Below, in pieces: positions 36,401 through 44,600 of a DNA stretch of 64,000 nt. Source of the stretch: Nitrospira sp. (GTDB taxonomy: Bacteria > Nitrospirota > Nitrospiria > Nitrospirales > Nitrospiraceae); assembly GCA_022842445.1 (NCBI GenBank), contig JALHPO010000001.1:295144-359143 (forward strand). Reading direction: 5' to 3'. The translations under genes and the position numbers were made by a program. Within the stretch, counting starts at the first letter, position 1. Every line of letters starts with the position of its first letter. Below the pieces are notes generated by a model, which was given only the letters and a program-made list of their open reading frames with translations, was not told the origin of the DNA and did no database searches.

Positions 36401-39400
36401 TACTGTTGGGGGCAAGCAGTTGGGTGGGGAGAAACGTGACGCTGCGGAGGTCGGATGAGAGAGTCAGCGTGCCGTTCACCGGTACGCTTTGCGTACTCGC
36501 CTCCGAAATAAAGGTGACTTGAATACTATTGTTCGTGATCGTCAAGGGGTTCATCGGTTCACTAAACGTAAGGACGATCTGGGTGTTCAGCGGAATGTTT
36601 TGAAGCAACGTCCCCGCGAAGGCATTGCCGATCGCCGGACTCGAACTCACCAGACTTGGGCGGAAATTATCGAGGCCCGATCCAGACGTAAAGCCGGCGT
36701 TCACGGTGGCCAAGGGATTGCGGGCCGTATCCAGAATGGCGGAGGACAGCGTCACATCGTAGGCGGTCGTCGGATTCAGGAATTGATTCGGCAGGAACGT
36801 CGCGAGCGTGTTCGGTCCATTGGGTCCGGCACTGAGCGCGACCCGACCGTTCACCGGTGAACCGCCGGACGACAGGGTGAAGGTGGTGCCGCTGATGGTG
36901 GTCGCATTGATCGGCTCGCTGAACTGCACCGTCACCAGCCGATTCGTCGCAATGTCCGTACTGCCGGATGGCGGCATGATGGTCGTGACAGTCGGGGCGA
37001 TGGTATCGGTTCCAACGCCGGTCGAGAAGATGATGCTGGTCGCATTGAGCAGCGGAATCCCAGCCTGATTCTTAATCCCCACTGTGATCGCCACGGTAAA
37101 GGTGGTCGATGCCGCAAACGGCGTCGTTGGAGTAAAGCGGACCAGCGTATTCGGCCCTCGTTCGCTCGTATGGAACGAGAGGGTACCAGGCACTGCCACA
37201 CCATTGTTCGTCACGGTGAACGTCGCGCCCCCTGGGATCGGCGTCAGACTGACCGTGGATGTATCGAGACTCTGACTGAAGAGCGCCTCGACGACGGCAT
37301 TGGTTCCGACGCCGTTTTGGGTATGGGCCGGAGAAACAGCTATGACCGTCGGCTGCGGACCAGTGAACCCCGTCGTGCCGTTCAGGAAAAAGCGGTCATT
37401 CTGTCCGTCGCCGGTATTAATTTCTTTCACAATCTGGCCGGAGCCGTCGACTTCCGCCATTTGGAGGGCGGCGACACCAGTCTGACCAGCCGCCAACGTC
37501 GGTGGCGTATAGGTAAACTCAATTAGCCCTCCAGCGGTAGTGGTGAACAACTTGAATCGAGCGTCTGGTGCGGCGGTCCCACCGTTGATCGTGCCGCCAC
37601 CGAGCGACGTAGCGTTGGTCGCAGAAAACACCGGTTCGAACGTGAGAGCGACCTGCGTCCCAGCCGGCACGGGTTTGCCATTCTGATCCTTCACGATCAC
37701 GGACATCTCCCCAATACTGGCCCCGTTGGCCAACAGATTGACCGGATTCCGTGAGGGCGTGAAGGTGCTTCCGCGCACGAACGTGACACGTCCGTCACCG
37801 ATGAAGGCCACCGGCGCCCCTGCCGCATCCACGCTGACAATTCTGATGCCACCGGTCCCGTTCTGACTGAAGGGCAGTTGGTCATTTGGAGACCGGTACG
37901 TCAGCGTCACATTCCCACCGAGCGTCGTGAACAGTTTCACACGCGGATCGGCCTGGCTTTGAGTGCCGTCGAGGATCGTCCCACCCCCGACAAAGTTGAC
38001 AGTAGTATCGAACGGAAGCACGCCGATGACCGTGCCGTTCGGAACCAACGTAGAATTGCGATTGATATTGCTGATCGTGATCGTGGTCGTGGTCTGTCCG
38101 TCACTGAACAACGTGTCAGGGTTCGCCGTGCCTGTGGCCTGCGTCGGCAGATTGCCGGACACCGTCCCGGGCGCCAGCGCGGTAGTAAATCCTCCACTGG
38201 GGCTGCTTTTGTTGCCGGTGAGATCTTCAATTCCGATGATCTGGAGGGAATAGCTCGCGCCGGCAAAGAGCAGATTCGTCGGCGTAAAGGTCACGGTCCG
38301 GAGATCCTGGGAGAAGCTGAACGTCCCGGGCTCGCCGCCCAACGAAAAGCTCGCTGTTGTGAAAGAAATCGGATTAATCGGCTCATTGAAAGTCACTGAC
38401 ACCGTCGTCTGACGACTCACGTTGGTGGCACTGAACGCGGGATTGTACGTCGTGACCGTCGGCCCGGTCGTATCGGTGGCGGAACTGGTCGTAAAGGAAC
38501 TGGTAAAGATCGCCCCCAAGGGATTGCCCGCCAGATCCAGGACGCCCGGCGTCACGGTCAACTCGTAGAACTTGTTCGCTTGCAGTGGCAGCAGATTGGC
38601 CGGCTTGATGCGCAGCACCGTATTGTTGCGTTCCAGCGTGAACTGCGTGTTCACCGGCACCCCGCCGGTCGAGAGGACGACGGTCTGTTGTGTGATCGAG
38701 GTGAACGAGACCGGTTCGGAAAAAAGCACGGTCACGGTGGCATTGACGGGAAGCGTTTGCGTCCCGGTCCGTGGGCTCACATCCAGCACCGTCGGAAGCG
38801 TCGTATCGATCGCCATCGGCCCGGTCGTAAAGCTCGCACTGCCGGCATTGAACAATGGATTCCCCACCAGGTCTTGAATGCCGGCGGTCCATCCGACGCT
38901 ATAGAGCGTGTTTGGCAAGAGGGCTTGAGTCGGAGTCAGTGTGGCCGAAAGCCCGTCCGACGCCACCGTCACGGTCGCCGGAATGGCCGCGACATTCGTC
39001 TGGACCAGTGTAAAGGTCGTGCTGGTGACCGTGCTCGGATTGATCCGTTCGTCGAACGCAAGCATCGGCTTGAAATTCAACGGGGCATTCGTATTCGAGG
39101 GGGCCGGGTTCTGGAAGGGAAAGGTTCCCGGACTCGGCCGTACGACGGACGGCCGGATATTATCGATCGCTGACTGCGTTTGGAAGCTGCTGGTGAACGG
39201 CAGCACCATCATATTGCCCACCACATCCGCTATGCTACTGATCGACACGTTCACCGTCGCAACCGGCGGCAAGGGACTGTTGGGGATGAAGAGCACGGTC
39301 TGATTCAGGTTCGAGAAGGCGAAGCTCCCGGCGATCGGCGTGCCCCCGCTCGTCACTTGGAACGTGGTCGGGGTGATCGTGTTGGGATTCACCGATTCGC

Positions 39401-41141
39401 TGAACGTCGCCGAGATACTCGTGCGGGTGCTGATGCCCGTCGCGGCATTGATCGGCAGCACTTGCAAGACTACCGGCGGCAGCCGGTCCGCCACACTGCC
39501 GGTCGTGAAGGTCGCGATCACGCTCGTGCCGACGCCGCTGGTGCCTTGTAAGAGATTCCCCGCCACATCCGTCACTTGACCGAACATCGTCACGGTCGCG
39601 GAGGCAGTGGGAAAAAACGGCGAGGCCGGCGTGAAGACCGCGAAGGTATTCTGTTGCCCGAATGTGAGAGTCCCGGCGCGCACCTCGCCCTGGCTCATAA
39701 CCAGGACGGTCGCGGCATTGACCGTATTGGGATTAATCGGCTCCGAGAAGGTCAGGGCGATGCTCGTGTTGAACGGCACATTGGTTGCGCCATTCACAGG
39801 GGTGATCGTCACGGTCGGTGAGACCGTATCGCTACCGGTGCCGGTGGTAAACGAACCGATGAAGGGTCCATCCAAGGGGACACCGTCTACGCTTTTAATG
39901 CCTTGGGTCAATGACAACGTATAGGCCGTCGTGGCAGTCAGGGTCGCGCTTGGCATGAAGGTCACAACCGTATCGCCGAATGCAAAGCCAAAGGTGCCTG
40001 CCACTGGGGTGGCACCTTGCGTGAAGGCAAAGGTGCTGGATGTAATTGTCGCGCGATCCACCGGACGAGAAAAGGACACGGTGACCGGTGTGTTGCGTGG
40101 GATATTGATCAAGCCCATGGTCGGCGTGATGAACCCGATCTTCTGCGGCGCGCCGGAGAGATAGGTATAGCCGTTCTGGAGGACGGCATCGCCGTTGGGA
40201 TTGGTCACGACCACATCAGCAGGACCGACCACGGAAGCCGGCACTTGCACGATCATGGTGGTGGCTGACACCAGGGTGAGCACCGAGGCCGGCTTGTTGC
40301 CGATCTTGACCGTTGTGCCAGAGACAAAGCCAGTACCAGTCAGCGTCGTCTGCTGCCCGCCTTGCACTGAGCCGACATTCGGTGAAACGGCCGTCAAGGT
40401 CGGGGGTGGGCCGGCATTAGCCACGGTGAACGTGAGCCCATTGGAAACCAATTCTCCGATTGTCACGGTTACGGGTCCAGTGCTAGCCCCACTAGGCACT
40501 TGAGTGGTGAGTGTGGTGGCGGTGGCCGAGAGTGTCGTGGCAGTCACTCCATTGAAGCGGATTTCATTCAAGCCTGCCGTTGTGCTGAAGCCATTGCCCG
40601 TGATGGTCACGAGTCGCGTGACGGGCCCAGAGGTTGGCGACAGGGTCGAGAGCACGGGAGCCGAGGCATTGACCGAGAACGAAGTCGTAGCCGAGCCAGT
40701 GGTCGTCGTCACGGTCACGGTCGCGGCACCAGGCGCAGCACTAAAGGCAATTTGGAACGTGGCGGTGATCGCAGTCGGTGTGGTCACGACATTGCGGACG
40801 AGGATGCCGGGATTGCTGGTGGCAAGCGACGCACCGGTCAGATTCGTGCCGGTGAGCGAGACATTGACGGAAGTGCCTGCGTTACCGGTGTTGGGCGTAA
40901 ACGCCGTGATCGTCGGTGCGCCGACGCCGCCCGTGTTGCGCGTAATCGACAGCAGATTTCCGACAGCGTCGTAGGTATACGTCGCGACATTGCCTTGTCC
41001 GTCGATTACTTGCGAGAGCCGGCCAAGGTCGTCGTAGATGTATTGAGCCTGATCGGCAACAGCCGACATCGGCGTCAATACACAAAGCATCAGCACGCAG
41101 ATCACAACCGACACGATTTTTCCGAATATCATCTGCTTCAT
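30405..41141 (-). CDS. Giant secreted Ig-like repeat protein (3578 aa) with N-terminal YD repeat
   Basis: Signal peptide (VVICVLMLCVLTPMSAVA), then a short RHS/YD stretch (YIYDDLGRLSQVIDG, YTYDAVGNLLSI, residues about 34-68). IPT/TIG domains follow at about 75-330 (TLSPTSGPVTRLVTITGNGF). Most of the rest is tandem Big_5-type Ig domains recognisable by VTVTFSEPIN and TDLAGNPL motifs, interspersed with invasin-like (Big_1) domains (LLANGASIGEMSVIVKDQNG). A module of about 2.5 kb repeats three times (marker positions about 37775, 35205 and 32680) with a shorter final unit. There is no membrane anchor or sorting signal. AAAGAG precedes the ATG. Probably a surface fibre or adhesin. Confidence 0.9.
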   Translation of the reverse strand: MKQMIFGKIVSVVICVLMLCVLTPMSAVADQAQYIYDDLGRLSQVIDGQGNVATYTYDAVGNLLSITRNTGGVGAPTITAFTPNTGNAGTSVNVSLTGTNLTGASLATSNPGILVRNVVTTPTAITATFQIAFSAAPGAATVTVTTTTGSATTSFSVNASAPVLSTLSPTSGPVTRLVTITGNGFSTTAGLNEIRFNGVTATTLSATATTLTTQVPSGASTGPVTVTIGELVSNGLTFTVANAGPPPTLTAVSPNVGSVQGGQQTTLTGTGFVSGTTVKIGNKPASVLTLVSATTMIVQVPASVVGPADVVVTNPNGDAVLQNGYTYLSGAPQKIGFITPTMGLINIPRNTPVTVSFSRPVDRATITSSTFAFTQGATPVAGTFGFAFGDTVVTFMPSATLTATTAYTLSLTQGIKSVDGVPLDGPFIGSFTTGTGSDTVSPTVTITPVNGATNVPFNTSIALTFSEPINPNTVNAATVLVMSQGEVRAGTLTFGQQNTFAVFTPASPFFPTASATVTMFGQVTDVAGNLLQGTSGVGTSVIATFTTGSVADRLPPVVLQVLPINAATGISTRTSISATFSESVNPNTITPTTFQVTSGGTPIAGSFAFSNLNQTVLFIPNSPLPPVATVNVSISSIADVVGNMMVLPFTSSFQTQSAIDNIRPSVVRPSPGTFPFQNPAPSNTNAPLNFKPMLAFDERINPSTVTSTTFTLVQTNVAAIPATVTVASDGLSATLTPTQALLPNTLYSVGWTAGIQDLVGNPLFNAGSASFTTGPMAIDTTLPTVLDVSPRTGTQTLPVNATVTVLFSEPVSFTSITQQTVVLSTGGVPVNTQFTLERNNTVLRIKPANLLPLQANKFYELTVTPGVLDLAGNPLGAIFTSSFTTSSATDTTGPTVTTYNPAFSATNVSRQTTVSVTFNEPINPISFTTASFSLGGEPGTFSFSQDLRTVTFTPTNLLFAGASYSLQIIGIEDLTGNKSSPSGGFTTALAPGTVSGNLPTQATGTANPDTLFSDGQTTTTITISNINRNSTLVPNGTVIGVLPFDTTVNFVGGGTILDGTQSQADPRVKLFTTLGGNVTLTYRSPNDQLPFSQNGTGGIRIVSVDAAGAPVAFIGDGRVTFVRGSTFTPSRNPVNLLANGASIGEMSVIVKDQNGKPVPAGTQVALTFEPVFSATNATSLGGGTINGGTAAPDARFKLFTTTAGGLIEFTYTPPTLAAGQTGVAALQMAEVDGSGQIVKEINTGDGQNDRFFLNGTTGFTGPQPTVIAVSPAHTQNGVGTNAVVEALFSQSLDTSTVSLTPIPGGATFTVTNNGVAVPGTLSFHTSERGPNTLVRFTPTTPFAASTTFTVAITVGIKNQAGIPLLNATSIIFSTGVGTDTIAPTVTTIMPPSGSTDIATNRLVTVQFSEPINATTISGTTFTLSSGGSPVNGRVALSAGPNGPNTLATFLPNQFLNPTTAYDVTLSSAILDTARNPLATVNAGFTSGSGLDNFRPSLVSSSPAIGNAFAGTLLQNIPLNTQIVLTFSEPMNPLTITNNSIQVTFISEASTQSVPVNGTLTLSSDLRSVTFLPTQLLAPNSTHSVTIGSTITDLAGNTLVGTTSGSFKTGVQAADPSPLTVTASPEAGDVNIGINASVTLKFSRPVAPTTVTNGTVTVSGSGGPIPGTFTFEQENRVVRWKPANLIQFAPNQLHAVSVSTSVTDLAGVPLAASLTSSFTTGAGTDTTVPTVVSATPINNATNQSRFTTVSVTMSEPINPATVVLVSTLSLSGPGAQGVGFNTSVPGTVTVSLDRRTITFAASQPFMANQLYSLTLNGVEDLAGNKANTISSPTSFTTGFAAGTTLAALPSTATVAVNPSTLFADGLQSTTILVSGVALPSGTLVPNGTTIAVTADPAIRGDSAGGVILGGTPSPTDSRFKLFTTSGGGFSFTYVSPNRPLAANDSGIIQLAPIDAAGTPVNRAASGVGSPLLGSVNVTLVRGDTVTSFFNPGNPNPAPSLRANGTSTSDVILTLLRSNAPSPVGSRLAVTVDSVFLPSAGGTINGGVPASDPRFKIFTTLPDGTIEFTYTSPFLASGTGTAVFQAAAVDDSGTILKAIPFQLGTGQLSLNATAGSLSPQPVVIAVSPANSQAGVGTNARIMAKFSQPLDPMTVSPATFSVNSGGAIAGTRTVSASERGPNTLVTFTPSAPLPASSSVTVAITSGIRNTTGEPLLLNSLSSATFSTGAGTDVVMPTVLQINPPNGVLSVGTNNVITAEFDEPINATTVTTATFSVTAGGVPVNGRVKVVTGPRGINTQAVFTPDQLLGSTVAYAVSIGTGITDTAGNPLTAPFNSSFQTGVGIDNFQPSLLSVSPQSGATGVPLNARVTVRFSEPINPLSVYSGTFKLNGGPFSIVPGTTTIATDLLSLTFTPAAPLLPNTSYTVTVSSAPSDPIRDLAGNALLSPGVAVGLGSFTTGSGVADSSSPHVVAVSPAVVTTAVPLNAQVVLQFSEPVAAPSVHAQTVTVSAGGVPVSGTFTLEQNNRIVRWKPAVLTQLSPNTLYTVTVTSSVTDYAGNPVTAFTSTFTTGAATDTTLPTVTAVTPVAGATNVSRSTQVTVTLSEPINPATVIVRDLNAGGTFSLTSFGVITGIVQGIAAVSTDRRTITFTSDFPLLANQLFSVNLSQVEDTAGNKISSFSSSFRTALDPGTNLTALPTAAVVTPTPTQLFADGQTSTTVTVSNIVRSGILVPNGTVVGVTADRVFHNFITGSSDGGTIIGGVPSTQDSRIRLFTVLNGSIAFTYQSPNRPDLFSGGVGKVQVGSVDAAGAPIGLLGSADVTLVRGSTGIVDANPSSLLANGTSVSDVSITVTDTLASASVPVPAGATYAVTTEPVFTLSSFPGTLNGGTVASDNRFKLFTTVPGGVLNFTYTAPLLAAGETKTSTMQLAKVDSAGNLLVPVTISGLGTGSNIGLNGSTGATSPQPTVLVMSPANGQVNVGTNVRIFAKFSLPINRSTVSNGSGGTFTVTLTGTGTPIPGTFTFSASDRGPDTIVTFVPGTPYPINASLSVNITAGIRSVSGQALRAAASSIFSLALSSDGVAPTLVQSNPINGAGAAPTNSFISIEFSEPINGTTVDATSIAVTTNGTPVPGRFTFAEGGRGKNSIVTFIPNQFLAPTTTYLVDITNGVKDSAGNSVIPATVTFTTAGGIDNVVPIIVNTVPASGATDFPTTGQPVTITFSEPVDPVTINPTTVRFFTTPVIPATIALSLNNTVVTLTPTVPLFAGASMVVRLEGVKDVAGNPLALTSFSFTTAIAPGTTNLPTAATFSINPPTLFANGLTTSQVTITVTRNGTPVSNGTRVAISADPTLTGSFGGTISGPSVGTSVDGRFLLFETFGGQIVVTYTPPDLVALGFSTSAQAGIVAYSIDLDTRPVGSLGSGQVRLDGPSSAIGSANPTSIAANGSTSSTITFTQVKDASGNQVPNGTRIGIRVASYYHTGFNFAPGGGGGGGGTPMNIGDAWNGPSGTPGELVPAGTILGGTASAADPNVRLFTTTGGQITAVYQSPNANITGSIPIQAVAVDADGLPVRFLGQANVSLTQ

Positions 41142-41363
41142 GACAGCTCTTTCGTTATCATTTCAACGTCACGTCCCGCTCGCACGTCCGCTGTACCCCG
41201 CGGCGAACAGACGACTGAATTCTTCCCGCTCCATGAGGGTCAACCGGTGATAGTGTCCCATAATACAACTCCTTCGTTCCTGGAATCTCCAGGATACAGG
41301 TGTTGCATTAGGACCTTGAACCCACCCTGTCCCCTTTTCTTCGCCCCTTTTCTTCGCGCTGTG

Positions 41364-41657
41364 CTAAAACCTACGTAAGAGTTCAAAACAGGTCCGCGCG
41401 ATTCCTAACAAGCTCAAGACAAGAAACGCTGAATATAGAGCAACCAACCTGAATTTAATTGTCTTCAACTCTTTTGCATCATTTTCGAATGTCTTACCCC
41501 ACTGTTTATCAAGGCTCAACAATCGCTGAGCTTCACGGTCCCGGCAAAAAATGAAATAAACACAACCTGATCCGAGAAACAGAAAAAGGACGGCTAGCAT
41601 AATCAATTTATCTGTTGGAAGACCTAGCGCTGATGAGTAATCAAATAGTGCGAACAT
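41364..41657 (-). CDS. Small two-helix membrane protein, candidate RHS immunity protein
   Basis: 97 aa, starting 6 bp after the RHS stop, so almost certainly co-translated. Two membrane helices: about residues 17-38 (LIMLAVLFLFLGSGCVYFIF) and 69-90 (LVALYSAFLVLSLLGI), with a basic/charged cytoplasmic loop between (DREAQRLLSLDKQWGKTF...). Base composition is visibly AT-richer than the flanking giant genes. Position directly behind an RHS toxin tip is the classical place of the cognate immunity gene, and membrane immunity proteins commonly guard against pore-forming tips. No homology recognised. Confidence 0.65.
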   Translation of the reverse strand: MFALFDYSSALGLPTDKLIMLAVLFLFLGSGCVYFIFCRDREAQRLLSLDKQWGKTFENDAKELKTIKFRLVALYSAFLVLSLLGIARTCFELLRRF

Positions 41658-41663
41658 GTGTTT

Positions 41664-44600
41664 CTATCGTCCAACTGCCGGCGAACCCAGTGTATTAATA
41701 GCTATCCCAAGACCAGTTCCGATGAGAGCCCCACTTCCACCACCAATCAAACCACCTAATCCTCCACCAATTACGCCTGCCACTGTACCAAGCCGCATAT
41801 CTCCACCTGCAGCGCCAGCGCTCACTGATCCCGCGAGACCACCAACATAGGCTCCCACGAGTAGGCCGGGTATCCCTCTTGGAATACCAGCAATTAATGG
41901 CCCTAGAGAGCATCCGACTAGACCTCCGACTATTGCACCTTGAACAGGCTTTTTAGCACCTATATACCCGCTCATGGCTCCTAGCCCACAGCCAAGTATG
42001 ACACCGGGCCCAAGAGGAATCTGCCCACTGGGATCGGTCCTCAGAATGGGGTTTTGTCCGACGTACCCATAGAGATTGACATCCCCACCGAGGTACCCAA
42101 TTGAATCCTCGGCAATGAACCGTTGCAACCTCGGCTGGTAATAGCGTGCGCGGTAATAATACAACCCCGACGCATCCTCCTCCCGTCCTGTGAACTTGAA
42201 GGTACTCGTGCTTACAGCACCGGTCTGTGTAGTCTTGCCGAACGGCTCGTAGGTGTAGGTCGTGCTTGCGCTGCTCTGCGTATTACTCAGTGCAAGACTG
42301 CTGCCCAGGGCATCCGTGTGATAGTGCTCATTCCCCGGTCCCGCTTGACGGATAAACGGCTCGTCAATGTTCAATGAGCGGAGATAGTTCACGCCAACTA
42401 AGCCACCACTAATCTCTGCGGCGATGTCGTTGCCGTCGTACAAGAATTGTGAGGTGACACTGCCGATTGCTTTGCTCGTCCGTCGGCCCAGCGCATCGTA
42501 GCTGAAGCTGCCACTTGTCCCACCACTCATCCCCATCAGCCGATTTCGTGCATCCCACTGATAGGTGTTCGTACCATCGTTCGTGAGATTGCCATTGTCG
42601 TCGTAGGTCAAGGTCGCCCCGGCAAAAGCGGTTTGTTCATTCGCCGCGTCGTAGATAGCCGAAGAGACGGCGTTCGGTACGAGACTCGCAGTTCCGTTGG
42701 CCCGGGTGAGGCTCAACCGATTCCCAGCAGCGTCATAGCTGTACGTTACCGCCTCAATCACTGAGCTACCTGGACCGTGATGGGTGATGTTTGTTAGGCG
42801 CGACGCGAGATCATACGCATAGGACGTACTTGTCCCATTCGAGTAGCCCAGGCTCGTCCTTCGATTCGCGTTGTCGTACCCCAGCGTGGCGAAGAGGGTG
42901 CCTTGCTCGACGCGTGTCAATCGGGAAGCCGCATCATACTGATAGATAGCGGGCTGTTGGCCATTCGCCGCCATCTGCGTGCGGCGACCTAACACATCGT
43001 ACTGATAGGCCACAGTACCGTGTGGCGTGGTCTCTTGAATGAGTCGATCGAGAATGTCATAGGCAAAGGCAATCGTGCCGGCGCCAGGAGCCGTATCACT
43101 CGCTTTGATCAATCTACCGACCGTGTCGTAGGCAAAGGTCGTGGTGGCGTCCGGATACGTCGCCTGCGTGCGGCGGTTCAGGGCATCGTACTGGAATGTG
43201 GTGACTTGGTTCTTCCGATCCGTGAATTGGGTGAGATTGCCCGCGAGGTCGTACTGATAACTTTCCGTCCGATTGAGTGCATCCTTCCTGGTCGCCAGTC
43301 GATCCATGTTGTCGTACGTGTACGTGGTCGTCTGATTCTTGGCGTCGGTGACGGTGAGGAGATTGCCGTTGGGGTCGTAAGTAAAACTCGTCGTTCCATT
43401 GATCGCATCCTCAATCTGCGTCACCCGGTTCAGAGGGTCATAGGTGAACTGTGTGCCTTTCCCTCTCCCGTCGACGATCGCGACCAGCCGTGAGACCGCG
43501 TCGTAAAACCGCAGGGTGCGATTCCCGAGCGGATCGGCCGTGGCAATCAGGTTCCCGACCTCGTCATACTCGAAGGTGGTCGTGTGGTTCAGCGCATCGG
43601 TGACGGCGATGGGCTGGCCCACCTGGTTATACGCCAGACCGACCGTGTGCGTGAGGGGATCGATCACGGACAGGAGATTCCCATTCACCGGATTGTAGGT
43701 CCCCCGTGTGATCTGATTGAGCGCGTCGGTAATCTTCGTCACACGGTTGAACGTTGGTTCATACTCGACGAGCATCGGATTCTGCTGGGGATCCAGCACG
43801 CTCGTGACACTGCCCGCCAGATCATACGTGTACTTCGTCAACCGATTGAGCGGATCACGGACTTCCAGCACCTGATTGGTCACATAGTCGCGGGTCATCC
43901 GGGTCTGCTGACCTAGGCCATCGACTATCGCCACGTGATAGTTCCGACCATTAAATCGGTACGCCGTCTTATGTCCCCGTGGATCAGTGACCGTGGCTTG
44001 CGTGACCGACCGGTTCGTCACCACATAGGCGAAGGTATACGTCCCGCTATCTGCCTGAGTTTGCGAGACCACGGCAGGATCGGGTGGACAGGTGTTGCCA
44101 CCGCTGGTGCTGCAATAGGTGTTCGTCAGATACGTGATGCCCCGTGCGTCGGTGATGGCGCCAATGTTATAGGGCCCCGCATAGCCATAGATGGTCGTCC
44201 CGCCGGCTGGATTGGTGACTTGGTGAAGTCGCGGCGCACCATAGCCCCCGGTCGGCGGTTCGTAGGCGTAGGTCACGGTCCGTCCCAGCGGATCGGTAAT
44301 CTGACTAATCCCCCCACCCGCATACTGGAACATGAGGGCCCGGCCACTCGGCTCGACAATCTGCTGAATTTGGGCACCGCTTCGAACAATCGTCACCGTA
44401 TTGCCATTACGATCCGTGATGCTGCGAATCCAGCCATCTGTTCCGAACGTCCGCACTGTGCCGTTCTTATCCCGCAACGTCGAGGTACCATCCTGATTTA
44501 CACGACCGATCCAACCCGCCATCTCCGGCGTGCGCGTGGCACGGTAGGTGCCGTCCGGTTGCAGCGACAAGTTTTCTCGCGTAAAGCCAGCTATCGCCGA

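Noticed and set aside
31057..40974. Many long plus-strand frames opposite the giant Ig gene
   Set aside because: They are Val/Thr/Pro- or Arg/His-rich shadows of the repeat-coding minus strand, without ribosome sites or domains.
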